The notes below the pieces were generated by a model. It did not search any database, had not been told where the DNA came from, and worked only from the letters and a program-made list of their open reading frames with translations. From assembly GCF_003711515.1 (NCBI RefSeq), contig NW_021167086.1:1-64000 (forward strand): DNA of 64,000 nucleotides, in the 5' to 3' direction. A program made the position numbers and the translations under genes. Within the stretch, counting starts at the first letter, position 1; each line of letters opens with the position of its first letter. Positions 11,601-22,622 of the stretch are shown here, in pieces. This DNA comes from Sodiomyces alkalinus F11 (Eukaryota; Ascomycota; Sordariomycetes; Glomerellales; Plectosphaerellaceae).

Positions 11601-12605
11601 ATGTTCGAGCGCTCATTCCGGTCCCAGGACCGTAGCCGCATCGAAAAGGCAGCAGCGCGGCTGGTGAAGAAGTCGAACTCGACCAAGGATCCGCATAGAT
11701 TGGCGAAGCTACAACGGTCGTTTGCGGATGAAGCTCGGGCGGCGCAACCGGGCGCCGCCGCTACGTTGTCGTCGTCGTCGTCCCCGGTCGGCGGCAATGG
11801 CAAGAGCAAGAGCAACAAATCCCTGGCCCCCTCGCCTATCGTCACCTTGATGGTGGGCCGAGAGGGACGGCTGTTCGCGGCGCACGAGGACGTCCTGCGT
11901 CAGGCCCCCTTCTTCGACGCGGCCTGCCGGGACCGTCACTTCGTCGACGCACAGAGCAAGAGGATCTCCCTCCCGGACGAAGAACCCGAGGTGTTTTCGG
12001 CCGTCCTCGAATACCTCTACAAGGGCGACTACTACCCGCGCCTGGTGCACAACAGGCAGCGCAACTCTTGGGAGGTCGAGGATGCCCCCGTCAGTCGAGG
12101 CACCCCGTACGCTTCGTCTTCCCCCTACTCCCCCCCCTACGTCGATAACAACCCTTACCCCAACGGCGGTGGCCGCGCCGCCGCGAGCCCTCGCGGGCCG
12201 TCGGCCCCCACCACGGCCCCTGACGCCACGTTGTACGTGGCGGCGTGCGGGCAGGACATTCTCCGCGACACGGCGGTCTACTGCGCGGCGGACCGGTACG
12301 GGCTCGAGGAGCTGAAGAAGGTGGCTCTGCGCAAGCAGGGTCTGCAGGCCGGCATCGACGTCGGCACCATCTTGCGGTCCGCCCAGTACGCCTACGCGCA
12401 CACGCCCGACACGGACTCGCGGCTGCGCGCTCACTACCTCGCCCTGATCATCCGGTGTCGCAAGACATTCAAGAGGAGCGGGACCATGCAGGCCGAGATG
12501 GAGCGGGGCGGCAGCAAGCTCTTTTTCGACCTCTTTGTCGCCATGTGCAACCACCTCGACGACGTCATCGACGTGAGCAACGCCCGCTCTCCGAAGACCA
12601 TCTGA
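11601..12605 (+). CDS. BTB/POZ domain protein
   Basis: A single exon encodes 334 aa. The chosen ATG at 11601 (MFERSFRSQDRSRIEKAAARL) lies in a CCACCATG context; the open frame extends upstream but only through the pyrimidine-rich leader. After a basic and Ser-rich N-terminus, residues about 76-145 show a BTB/POZ core: SPIVTLMVG, FAAHEDVLRQAPFFDAACR, then LPDEEPEVFSAVLEYLYKGDY. The core is split by a Ser/Pro/Tyr-rich insert before the last part (YVAADRYGLEELK-like, seen as YCAADRYGLEELKKVAL). BTB domains dimerise, and some bind cullin-3 as substrate adaptors; no second partner domain such as Kelch or MATH is visible here, so the target is unknown. Typical of the single-BTB proteins that are numerous in fungi. 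Confidence 0.85.
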   Translation: MFERSFRSQDRSRIEKAAARLVKKSNSTKDPHRLAKLQRSFADEARAAQPGAAATLSSSSSPVGGNGKSKSNKSLAPSPIVTLMVGREGRLFAAHEDVLRQAPFFDAACRDRHFVDAQSKRISLPDEEPEVFSAVLEYLYKGDYYPRLVHNRQRNSWEVEDAPVSRGTPYASSSPYSPPYVDNNPYPNGGGRAAASPRGPSAPTTAPDATLYVAACGQDILRDTAVYCAADRYGLEELKKVALRKQGLQAGIDVGTILRSAQYAYAHTPDTDSRLRAHYLALIIRCRKTFKRSGTMQAEMERGGSKLFFDLFVAMCNHLDDVIDVSNARSPKTI

Positions 12606-14117
12606 GACGGTGGTATGCTCTGTTGCTTCACAGGCGACTAAAACGACAAGCCCTAGAGGTCATGTGTTTTTCTTTTTACTCGATTTCTTTTCGTGTTGAG
12701 TGTTTTGAGCCGTCATCAACTACAGATTGTGATACCCCAGAGAAGTGCAACAAGGAAGACGGCGGATTCATTTTCGCAGGATAGCGTGGGCAGGCGTTCG
12801 GTTTATCATCAATCTCATTGCTCTTTTTGTGGTTCCCCCCCATCAGATTGAAACAGTTACCATTCGGGGGACTTGCTTTGGTCTCGTTTCCACTTCGCGA
12901 GAGGGTTGGTTTCGCGTTTCTTTCTGATTGCCACATGGGATTTGCGAGGGAATTAATGCACCGAGCATGGAACTTGCCTCCGACATCCTCAGATCTTATC
13001 CTCCCCTTCAGCCTGCTTCTCCACGCAGTCTCGGACTTTCGACACGACTCTCGTCTTTCCACGGCCGGGCCGGGGAACAGAAGCCCTCTGAACCATGTTC
13101 GGCGAGCTGGCTCTCCAATTGGACTGTCCCTGAACCGAAAGCTGGGAGGATCGAAACAGAAAACCCAAGAAGAAGAACGTTTGCTGCGCGTCTCACAAAA
13201 AACGAAAACAACAAAAAAAAAATCCCAGGAACCACCAACATTCGTTCCAAATTGCTCTCAATTTCATCTGCTCTTTTCGGTGTTTGGGAATACAAGGATA
13301 AGGGTACCGGCAGTCTTCACTCTGTTTTCAAGGAATCACGATCGCAAGGCGCAACAACCATCAACCAGACTGCTCATATCAGTTTCTTTCCAGCGCCCCT
13401 CAGTATTTAACCCCGCTCACCACTCACCACTCACCACTCCACTCCGTCCTGGATCAACCCGGGAGCAGCAAGGAGCAGCAGCAAGAGGAGGGAAAAAGAC
13501 AAAGACAAATCATAACGAATAACGAAGCATTCCACAGGTTGGAGGCGAACCTCCTTTCGCTGGCACGACAACCAGATTCTCGAAGAAACGTCGGGACTGG
13601 TGTCTGTTTCCTTTGTTTCTTTCGCTAATGAACGGATGGAGATTTCATGTTGGGAGGGGATCTTGGCCTGCAGTTGGAGTCTACTTCACAAGGACGACAA
13701 CAACAACCCCGCTACTGCGATACAGCTAGCGGTCTTCTTTGTATTTTACACACTTGCAGTTTTGTTCGTGGAAAAAGGCGAAGGAGATGGATGATCTTGA
13801 TGATTGTCGGGCCGCGCCGAGACAAGCTCCCTAGCGGAGCAGGTCGTCTGTAGAGCGCGCGGCACCCGGCCGGCTTGAGCCCTCTAATCAGGGCGAGGTA
13901 ATGAGAAAAGTCCCGGCCGCCCCTGTTTGATGATCATGTCCCTGGTGATGACTGATGGATGACCGTGACTGATTGACGTTGCATTGTTTGTGTTCCCTTG
14001 AACTTCCACACTTCCACACTTCCACATATATCAAGTCTCATGTACCTGCCCTGTCTCTCTGCAAGGGGATGGCGTGTTCAAGCACAAAAAAAAAAAACTC
14101 GCATTTTCTCCAACTCC
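12606..14117. other. Intergenic region, no gene recognised
   Basis: 1.5 kb between the BTB gene and the 3' end of the convergent DUF1349 gene. It contains tandem CTCACCA units at about 13417-13440 and purine tracts near 13480-13520. Short frames lack any recognisable pattern. Part may be 3' UTR. Confidence 0.5.
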
Positions 14118-14804
14118 TCAGCGCCAGTTAATGTCGAGGTCGGAAAATTCAACGGTGAGGCTGTCCGTCACATTGGTCGCGGGCCTCGCCACATAAGCAC
14201 CCACGGACAAGTCCCACTCGCCGTGGCCTTCCTCGACGGAAAACCAGCACACCTCCCGCAGGGGCTTCCTCTCGCCACTCTCGGGATGCACGTAGTAGAC
14301 CCAGGCGCTGTGGCCATTATGGTCCTCCTCCCGCTCGATGGTCACGGTGACGTTGTGGTCGAGCGGACCGAGGGCGGCGAGCGGGGAGACGCTCCAGTCG
14401 GCGTAGCGGTCGCAAGCAACGGTACTGACCTGGGGCACGCCGTTGTAGAGCTCGACTCCCGTCTTCAGCCATTTCTGCGGGGTGGTGTTGGAGGAATGGC
14501 GGGGCTGGAGGACGAGGACGAGCCCGGCTTGGTCGTATTGTTCGGTCCATTTACCGCTGAAAGTGACGCTGGCGGAGTGGAAGGCGGAGAGGGGCTTGGT
14601 GGATCTCAGCTTTGTGGGAGCTGCAATATCACATAGTCTCGTTCAGCTGGTCATGGCCCATTCTCACAGTAGTGACTGTCGGAGCGAGGGGGATGGGAAA
14701 GAATAGTCACTAGGCACATGTGACATACCGTTGAAGACATCTGTGGTAGGAGGTTTCCTCCAAATATCGGTGCCTGGTTTGGCAGAGAGGGTGAATGACG
14801 GCAT
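14118..14804 (-). CDS. DUF1349 (concanavalin A-like fold) protein
   Basis: Two exons: 14804-14729 and 14620-14118, joined across an intron (14728-14621, GTATGT...TTGCAG), giving 192 aa. The protein starts MPSFTLSAKPGTDIWRKPP and carries the typical order VTFSGKWTEQYDQAGLVL, WLKTGVELYNGVPQVSTVAC, DRYADWSVSP, WVYYVHPESGERKPLREVCW and a C-terminal VGAYVARPA segment. This is the DUF1349 family (the 'regulation of enolase 1' group), a beta-sandwich fold related to concanavalin A. The biochemical role is not established. The length matches full-length members, and no signal peptide is seen, so it is probably cytosolic. Confidence 0.9.
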
Positions 14805-15557
14805 GGCAGGCAGTGGGAATAGAACAGAGGCAGAAGTAGAAGTAGAAGCCGAAGCATAGGAAGAGGCCGAGGCAGAAACTGAAGATATTACGAGTGGAGG
14901 ACTCGAGTAGGTTGAGAGTTAAAACGCTGGGCAGACGGTCCTTTGATTCTTTGAAGTCTTTTGAAGTGAAGTGAGATGAATAGAGTGAAGTCAGTCCTTG
15001 GGGTGAACAAAATAGTCAGGGATAACAAGGATGGAAGAACAGCCGGAAACTTTCTAGCCAAGCCAGGGCCCAGGGGGGATTTGGGGATAATCAACTAACG
15101 TGGTGGGTGCTTCCCCGCATCGCTGCGTTAGTAGTGAATTGATGGTGAACCGTGAAATATGATGTCGAATCACGAATGTGAGACATGGACCTGATCTTTC
15201 CGTGCTCCACGGAATATCGAGCCTCGGAACCGGGAAGAAGGGGGTGTGTACAGTACTGTGTAGCCGTCTATTGAAGTATATCTTGACTTATTTCATTTAT
15301 GATCAGAGTAAACTGCTACGGGTTGTGGTCATGGTTATAAAGGAGAATAGAATAGGAAAATAACCGAGTATGGAGGAAGAAAAGTCGAGGTCTGGTTTCG
15401 AACCGAGAAGCCCCATAGAAATGATGAGTCATCTTAGATAGTGCCGCCACCAGTGTTCTTATCGAATGCGGGGTAAGGGCTCGCGTCTTTTCCCCTCGGC
15501 CAAAGGAGTCTCGTCGCCGACCATCAATGAAATTTTCCTCCATTCGTCGCACTACCC

Positions 15558-15595
<38 letters not shown>

Positions 15596-16007
15596 CCACC
15601 TCCAGTGCGTCCTTCAAATCCCGCCAGCATCACCCATCCTATTTATCGATCGTACCGGCCTACAGCTCATTGCCCAATTGAGCGAGGAAGCAGAGGCCGG
15701 ATCCAACAAAAGGTCGAGCACATCCTCAGCGAACGAACGAACCCTGGTCGCGCAGTACGCCCACAGAAAGGGGAAGGGGAAGAACAGGGGACGATCATCA
15801 ACACCATCATTATATCTCGTCCTGAGTCGTCCATCGCTCACTCAAAGAACACGTGCAACTACACGACCGCACAGCAACTCTTAGAGCCCTGTACTTAGAC
15901 AACGGCGTCTCGATCATCCTCATAGTCGTCCATCTCATTCACCCTAAGCAGACTTTTACCTCACTACCACCATCTCATGAGCATCAGATTCACTTCCACG
16001 ATCCACC
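14805..16007. promoter_or_regulatory. Divergent intergenic region (DUF1349 / BRF1)
   Basis: The 1.2-kb region separates two head-to-head genes and must hold both promoters. It contains GAAGTA/GAAGCC hexamer-like repeats close to the DUF1349 start (about 14830-14885), an uninterrupted run of 35 C at 15560-15594, and the 5' leader of BRF1. No TATA box is obvious near either start. Confidence 0.5.
15560..15594. repeat. Homopolymer C35
   Basis: A run of 35 consecutive C residues about 415 bp upstream of the BRF1 start codon, followed by GCCACCTCC. The minus strand is G35, capable in principle of G-quadruplex formation. Exact length may be uncertain because homopolymers are prone to sequencing error. 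Confidence 0.85.
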
Positions 16008-18410
16008 ATGCCGCCCATGCTCAAGAAGAGTAACTTCAAACCCAGAAGCCGCATCGGCGAAGCCAGACTCCGCGCTGAGCGGGAAGAGGCCAATGCCCGC
16101 GCCGCCAAAGAAGCATCTGCCGCCGCCGCTGCTGCTGCCTCTGCCGCTGCCGCCGCCGCCGCCGCCGCGAGCCAACGACACTCCATCGCCGTCGCTTCCA
16201 CCGGCCCTCAGTGCGCCAACAAGGCATGTACCCAGCCCAAGGTCGTCGATGGCGTTTGCCAGAACTGCGGCGTCGTCGCCGACGAAAGCAACATCGTGGC
16301 CGAGGTCCAGTTCGGCGAGACCTCCTCCGGCGCCGCCATGGTCCAGGGTAGCTACGTCGGCGCCGATCAGGGCGGTGCTCGCACCCTGGGTCCCGGCATG
16401 CGACGCGCCGGCGGCTCCGACCACCGCCAAAAATCCCTGGCCGAGGCCAAGGCCATCATCCAGGGCTACGCATCGCGCCTGAGGATCGCCGCCCAGCATG
16501 TCGTCGATGTCGCCGTCCGCACTTTCACTCTCTCCTCCCAGCATGGCTTCACCCAGGGCCGGCCCCTCCCCATGGTCTGCGCCGCCTGCCTCTACCTGGC
16601 CTGTCGTCAGGAGAAGAACCACGTCATGCTCCTGGACCTGGCCGACCTGACCCAGATCAACGTCTTCCGCCTGGGCCGCGCCTTCAAGGTCCTCCTCTCC
16701 AAGGTGCCCACCCCGGGCGTCGACCCCGTCTTCCCCGAGGACATCATCCACCGCCTCGCTGCCAAGCTCGAGTTCGGCACCGACGTCACCAAGGTTGCCG
16801 AGGATGCCCTCCGCCTCGTCTACTCCATGCGCCGGGACTGGATCGTTATGGGCCGCCGTCCCTCCGGCATCTGTGGCGCCTGCCTGCTCATGGCCGCCCG
16901 CATGAACAACTACCGTCGCACCGTCCGGGAGGTCGTCTACGTCGTCAAAGTCACCAGCCACACCATCATGGAGCGCATGAAGGAGTTCAACGAGACCACC
17001 ACCAGCAAGATGACCGTCGACGACTTCCTCGCCGTCGACCTGCGCCAGTCCTCCGCCCTGTCCCACGACCCGCCCTCCTTTTACCGCAACTCCGACGCCT
17101 ACAAGCAAAGGATACAGGAGCGCCGGAAACGTAAACGCCCCGTCACCGATACCGGTGATGGCCTTCGAGACGCGAGCCGCCCTAATCCCGCCACCGAGAT
17201 CGAGCGGGGGGCTTCCCGGTCGACTAACGGCAGCAACACTCCATCAACCCCATCACTATTACAATCCCAATCCCAATCCCAATCACAATCACAATCACAG
17301 TCCACATTGGCAACCACACCAGCTTCGTCTGCCCCAACCACCGGCCTTTCTTCCGGCCCCGACCTCTCTTCCGTCCCGAACCCGGCAGACTCGTACCGCC
17401 GAGACAAGGACGGCTATCTCATACCCCCAGTCCCGCCTCAAATCAACGCCCAGGAACCGGCTTTGCGCGGCGCCGACGATGCCGACTTTGAAGGCCTCAT
17501 CAACCAATTCGGAGAAGCCATGGATGCTGCGGAGCAACAAGACGACTCCCAGCACGGGGATCATGACGGCGATCAAGACGGCGATCAAGACGGAGAACCC
17601 ACGTCTACGACCACATCCAGACCTCGCGGTCGACGCCCCAAGGCCCCCCGGCCAACCCTGCCCATCAACGAGGAGTGGGAAGGGGACGAGGAAGACATCG
17701 AGGACGAGATCTCCGAGATCATGAACGACCCGGAGACCATGGAGCACGCCAAGGCCTACGGCAGCGCCGAGCAGCGCGCCCGCCTGCACGCCATGTGGGC
17801 GCTCCAGAACGAGCCGCACAAGGAGGTCTCCATGGCCCCCGTCGTCGAGGAGGACGAGTTTGCCGACGACCCGGAGGTGCAGAACGCCATCCTGACCCCC
17901 GAGGAGGCCAAGCTGAAGGAGCTCCTCTGGGTCAACGAGAACAAGGACTGGCTGCGCGAGAGCCAGCAGCGCATGTTCCAGCGCAAGCTCGACGCCGGCA
18001 AGCCCAAGCGGCCCCGCAAGCGCACCAAGGCCCGCCCCGGCGAGGCCCAGACCTCGCCCGCCGGCACCCCCATCGAGGCCGCCCAGAACGTCATGAAGCA
18101 CCACGGCATGTCCAAGCGCATCAACTACGACGCCATCTCCAGCCTGCTCGGCAGCGGGCCCGGGGGCAGCCCCGCCCCCGCCACCGCCACCGCCAGCGGC
18201 CAGACCAGCAAGGCCAACAGCACCTTGGGCGATGCGTTCCGCGAGGACGAACCTCCCCAGGACGAGGCCGACGAGTTTTCCGACTCCGATGCTGGGGACG
18301 AAGACGAGGCGCAACGGGACTACAACGACTACGGAGACGATTACGATGATTATGAGAATCCGGACGTGGACGAAGACGATTACGGGCAAGGCTACGAGGA
18401 GGACGAGTAG
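16008..18410 (+). CDS. BRF1: TFIIIB subunit BRF1 (TFIIB-related factor)
   Basis: Intron-free 800-aa frame with ATG at 16008 in a CCACCATG context. BRF1 bridges TFIIIC and TBP to RNA polymerase III at tRNA and 5S genes in the nucleus. Visible: an N-terminal zinc ribbon with C69, C73, C84 and C87; two cyclin-fold repeats (about 145-320, including QGRPLPMVCAACLYLACRQE and RRPSGICGACLLMAARMN); and a C-terminal Brf homology block (about 625-665, LTPEEAKLKELLWVNENKDW) that binds TBP and Bdp1. Unusual parts are an alanine-rich tract (about residues 37-54) ahead of the zinc ribbon, a Ser-Gln repeat (about 17262-17300) and a very acidic Asp/Tyr-rich C-terminus. Family members usually start close to the zinc ribbon, so the 65-aa N-terminal leader is extra. 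Confidence 0.95.
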   Translation: MPPMLKKSNFKPRSRIGEARLRAEREEANARAAKEASAAAAAAASAAAAAAAAASQRHSIAVASTGPQCANKACTQPKVVDGVCQNCGVVADESNIVAEVQFGETSSGAAMVQGSYVGADQGGARTLGPGMRRAGGSDHRQKSLAEAKAIIQGYASRLRIAAQHVVDVAVRTFTLSSQHGFTQGRPLPMVCAACLYLACRQEKNHVMLLDLADLTQINVFRLGRAFKVLLSKVPTPGVDPVFPEDIIHRLAAKLEFGTDVTKVAEDALRLVYSMRRDWIVMGRRPSGICGACLLMAARMNNYRRTVREVVYVVKVTSHTIMERMKEFNETTTSKMTVDDFLAVDLRQSSALSHDPPSFYRNSDAYKQRIQERRKRKRPVTDTGDGLRDASRPNPATEIERGASRSTNGSNTPSTPSLLQSQSQSQSQSQSQSTLATTPASSAPTTGLSSGPDLSSVPNPADSYRRDKDGYLIPPVPPQINAQEPALRGADDADFEGLINQFGEAMDAAEQQDDSQHGDHDGDQDGDQDGEPTSTTTSRPRGRRPKAPRPTLPINEEWEGDEEDIEDEISEIMNDPETMEHAKAYGSAEQRARLHAMWALQNEPHKEVSMAPVVEEDEFADDPEVQNAILTPEEAKLKELLWVNENKDWLRESQQRMFQRKLDAGKPKRPRKRTKARPGEAQTSPAGTPIEAAQNVMKHHGMSKRINYDAISSLLGSGPGGSPAPATATASGQTSKANSTLGDAFREDEPPQDEADEFSDSDAGDEDEAQRDYNDYGDDYDDYENPDVDEDDYGQGYEEDE

Positions 18411-18853
18411 TGGTCGACTCGTTCCACGCTGTCAGTCTACTGCCATGGGTCTACTGTACTGATAGAGCAAAGATAGTTGTTGGTGGAGGAGGCGAAGTTG
18501 GTGAGGCGGATATCTGATAGCGTACATGTACATGGGGAATCGATAATTCATCAGACCGACTCTTGGCCCTCGTCTAGTGATGGCGTGATATCTTGTTGAC
18601 ACGGATGAAGCGTGTGATATGGTGTCGTCGTTAATAAGAAGCCCTTGGAACTCCTTGTTTTGCATCTTCTACGCAACGCGTTTCTACTTGTAATAATGCC
18701 AAAATCCAGGCAATTCCCCGCCCATATCCCAACGCTAAACAAGTTCCAGCTCCTTCGTGTTACCTCCCGAGTCCCAGTCCCTCTATCCGATCATGGTAAT
18801 GCCGGAAATATCACCCCCAAAAGCAAGCCCAAGTCCAAGCCAACAGAGCCCTC
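18411..18853. other. Convergent 3' intergenic region
   Basis: 443 bp between the stop codons of BRF1 (plus) and the IML2-like gene (minus). It should contain both polyadenylation regions. No frame or repeat stands out. Confidence 0.5.
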
Positions 18854-21386
18854 TCAACTGGCTTCCATTCGAGCTTGAAACCATCGCAACGTTTCCAGCC
18901 CCGTCTGCACTCGCATGCCTATTCTGGCATCGAACAGGAACGCCTCGCCGCGTACAACGACGTCCAGATGCTCCTGAGCCTCTCGGGCTTTCGCGAGACA
19001 ACACGCCCGGAGCTTCGCCTCGGACGTTTCTCCGTTGCTCTTCTCGCTCTGGGAATCAGCTCCCGTCGCCCCGTCCACCTGGACCGCGCATGCTTCGGCC
19101 CACGCGATGACACCGAGCTCGTAGTGCGCCAGGGGCCAGGAATAGTCATCCCGTAGTGCTCCCTTTAATAATGATCTGCACATGTGTCAGCTTTGAGCCT
19201 GCATCGATCAAAGACGAAAAAGAAGGGGGAGAAAAAGAAGGGGGGGGGGGAAAGAAGGGGAAGAAGAGAAGGAAAAAAACGTACCGGTCATAACAGAGCA
19301 CCTCATCCTTCAACAGAGACCTGGCCTCCTCCAGCTTCCCCTCAAGCCGAAGCACCCCAGCAAGGTTAGCAGCCCGCACGGCCTTCTCATCCGGGTTCTC
19401 CTTCATCCTGCGAACCCCTTCCTCGCCGGCGGTGCAGCGCTCCCAGGCGAGGCCGACGCGCATACGGCGCAGCTCCTCGGCGTCCATCCTCTTGGGCCCG
19501 CACCACAAGGCAGCCATCTCAAGGGCGGGGCTGGGCCCGGCAGCGTCGGCGAGCGAGACGCCCAGCTCCTTGGCGCGGGCCTCGAACTTGTCAATCTTGC
19601 GCTGCACGAACATGTCGAACGGCATGGGCTTGGCCATGAACTTCTTCCGGCCGGCCACGGTGGGCGCCTTCCGCCACAGCTCCTCTACGCGCGTCTTCCG
19701 CCTGCGCGTCTCGTCCTCGTCGGCCTCGGCCTCGTGCACGGCGTCGCGGTAGCGTTCCAGCTCGGCGCAGCCGGCGAGGTAGTAGTAGAGGGAGTGGCTC
19801 CAGTCGTTGAGCTCGAGGCAGCGGAGGGCCGAGTCCCGCATGAGCGGCCAGTCCTGGGCGAACATGGCGTCCAGGGCGAGCTCGAAGGCGTTGAGGGCGG
19901 CGACCTGGCGCATCTTGGCGGCGGGGCCGGTGGTCAGGGTCTCGATGGCGTCGCGGAGGCGGCATTCCTGGGCGAGTCCGCGGGCCTCTTCGATTCGCCA
20001 AATCCGGGACTCCGGGTACCGGCGGCGCATCTCGGCGAGAAGGGCGGCGCATTTCTCCCGGGGGATGCCGACGACGTCCGTCTCTGTGTCATGGCTAGTG
20101 TCGCCATCACAGCGGGCCGAGAGGATTTGGTCCAAGATCGACGACGAGGATAACGAGGGGGGCGAGATGGGAGGTAGAATGTCGGCGGTACCGAGAAGAC
20201 CATTGTAGTAGGCCAACAGAACGAGGCCGGAAGCGGCGCCGTTGATATTGTGAAAACGAGTGGCGCTCCATAGCATACTCACGCCACGAGACCGGTCGCC
20301 CTGAAAACCGATGATGGAGAGCAGCCGGGACATGGCCGGGGGCACCATGCTGATGAGGATATGAAGGAGGCCATAGCACATGTTGGCGCCGGAATGGATG
20401 AAAATGTCGAGGGGGTTGGTGAGAGCGGGAGTGGCGGCATTGGCGTTGACATTCGTACCAGCGAGTGGTCGGGACTTTTCGCCTTCTTGCAGTCGCAACT
20501 GCGACAGGTCCTTTTCGAGCGTAGAAGGCGAGGAAGGAGGCGGCGCATCGGTTAGGGGTAATTGTGATTGTGTGGGGACTGGTTGAGCCTCGGGGATTTC
20601 TGCGGCTGCCCGCTTCTCATCAAGGACGTCGACGGCATCGCCGTTCTTGTTGCCGCTCACCGTCTTGGGGAACATGTCGGCAAACTCCGACTCGTCAAAA
20701 CTCCCAGGCATCGGGTCATCCTCCACCGGGTTAAAAAGCGGCGCCGGTACCGATCCCGGTGCCGATGTCGAGCCAGACGTGGGCGAAAACGCCTTCCTTT
20801 CCGCCTGAGCAATGGCATCCAAAGTAAGGTACGCCTTCCGAAGCTTATAGAAACCCTTCAGAGCCTCCGTCAAACTCTCATGCAGCACAGACACGACGGC
20901 AGACATGAGCTGTGTCTCGGCGGCAAGGAGGGTGTACTCGGTCCCGGGGGCGTAGATGTCGCTATGCCTCTCGTCCTTCTTCTGCGCCGCCTTGAGCTCG
21001 GCCCAGGCCCTCGCCTCGCATTCGGCCAGCTTCGCGGACGCCTCTGCCATGACGTCCTTCTCGAAGCCCATAACGGCGCGCATGAAGCAGGTGAGGGCCA
21101 GACCGAGCATGTGGAACGGCGAGTCGCCCTTGGCCAGGGCTTCCGTCGCGCCCTCGATGTCGTCGTTCATCACGAGGCTCACGGCGGCTAGGGCATCTTC
21201 TAGTTCGGCAGCCTTCTTGGTGGCGCGGAATCTGGTTTCGGCGTCGACATCATCGTCCTGGATGCTGAGCCTGGTGGCGTCGCCTTTGCTGCCTTTGGAT
21301 CCTTTGGTCCCTTTGCTTCCACCGGCGGAGGAATCAGCAGACACGGCGGCTGGTGTTGATCGAAACCAGGAGCTGAGTTTGCTCAT
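18854..21386 (-). CDS. IML2/TTC39 family protein
   Basis: Two exons, 21386-19285 and 19175-18854, encode 807 aa. The intron (19284-19176) has a GTACGT donor, a GCTGAC branch site and a GTGCAG acceptor; splicing joins CYDR to SLLKGALRDDYSWPLAHYELGV. The protein has the features of the Iml2/TTC39 family: a helical N-terminal part (DDIEGATEALAKGDSPFHMLGLALTCF), the conserved central block GANMCYGLLHILISMVPPAMSRLLSIIGFQGDR, then TPR-like helices (FELALDAMFAQDWPLMRDSALRCLELNDW). Yeast Iml2 is linked to clearance of inclusion bodies and associates with lipid droplets and mitochondria. The middle (about 200-330) is low complexity. Length fits fungal members. The gene is convergent with BRF1. Confidence 0.9.
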
Positions 21387-22622
21387 GATGAAGAGGCTAG
21401 AGTTGGGCGAGATTTCGCCCTTTAGGTGTAGGGGGTAATAAGAAGTAAAAGGCTCAAGGGCTGAGATGAGAGTGAGAAATAAACCTCCGCGATGATGTAC
21501 TTTCGAGGGTTCCTCGTCTTATTCAGCAGGTTGAAATGAAAGTATGTACTCGTACAGTCTGGTACTTCGCTTCGTGCTCAGTACTTCGAATGTACCAAGA
21601 TGCGTGGGGGGTCCAGACTTCAACCCTCAAGTCGACAGAGGAACTGAATGGGGCGATATACGTACAACGAACCCAAGGGGCCGGATAGGGAGGGCTAAGG
21701 AGGTCAAAGGAACATCTTCCCAAACCCTTCTAAGCCGTGATGTACCAGAGACCAACTGTACCTTGCCTTAGACATAGAGTGTAGCTCGGATGGGACCCCG
21801 GAAAAGCTTGTTTAGTCGCGAGATGATGAAAGTTAGACATAAAGCATCAGGGCGGGCTTGGGTTTGAGAAAGGACAAAAAGGAGAAAAGGAAAAGGAAAA
21901 GGAAAAAGAAAAGAAAAGAAAAGAGACGCAAGCGAAAATAAGAAGGGGGAAACTACCCCCGATTCAAAAGAAAAGCGGAATCCCGTCAAGTTAGACGCGC
22001 CCGGACCTCCGGCAATGCCGAGCTGCCCGCACCTCCGCGGACTCTTAGTAATCAACCCCTTTTTATGTATTGTGATTTATTATGTATTTTGTCTTGGTCG
22101 ACAACAACTCCCCCAGAATTCCACGAAATTATTAATGATATAAACAAGAAACAGAAAGACAAGTCAGACACAAAGAACCCAAATATTGAAACATTGACTA
22201 TAATCCCTGGGTCATTTTTTTTTTAAATCTACCTGACCCAGATATACAAAGACCGCCTGGTATATCCATGATCTTGTCTCTAGTGTTTCCATTTCCTTGG
22301 CCCATATTGTCGTAGCTGATGGACCAGAATGCCCCGTATATCCTTTCCGTCTTCCGAGTAGTAGTACTACGGACTCTAGTAGCATCATGATAAGTTCCTT
22401 GTCCGTCAGATGAAGTAGCCCTGAACGCCAACCTGTGCCGTACCCGCAATGAACAGGTGGCCCCTTTATACAAACGAGGTAAACTCGCATCCATGCCACG
22501 ATGCGAGAGATCTCGTCCATCCCCCGGCTCTCAAGCCTCAAGCTCACAATATTCTTTCCACTTTAGTTTCTTTTTTTTTCCTTCAAGCCATATTCCACCG
22601 TCAGCCCTCCGGCGCCAGCATC
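21387..22622. promoter_or_regulatory. Intergenic region with purine tract
   Basis: 1.2 kb upstream of the IML2-like gene and downstream of the TBC gene. Contains a nearly pure A/G tract at about 21868-21945 (AAAAGG and AAAAG units) and AT-rich DNA at 22060-22220. ACTTCG/GTACTT motifs occur at about 21498 and 21563-21590. No gene recognised. Confidence 0.5.

Noticed and set aside
15388..15410. GTTTCGAACC, resembling a tRNA T-loop/B box
   Set aside because: No matching stem on either strand and no A box at the right distance.
15990..17108. A 372-codon minus-strand open frame opposite BRF1
   Set aside because: It lies antisense to the zinc ribbon and cyclin repeats, is Gly/Asp/Val-rich as expected of a mirror of GC-biased codons, and shows no family pattern.
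17295..18389. A 364-codon minus-strand frame opposite the BRF1 C-terminus
   Set aside because: Val/Leu/Gly-rich shadow of an acidic coding strand; no start context or domain.
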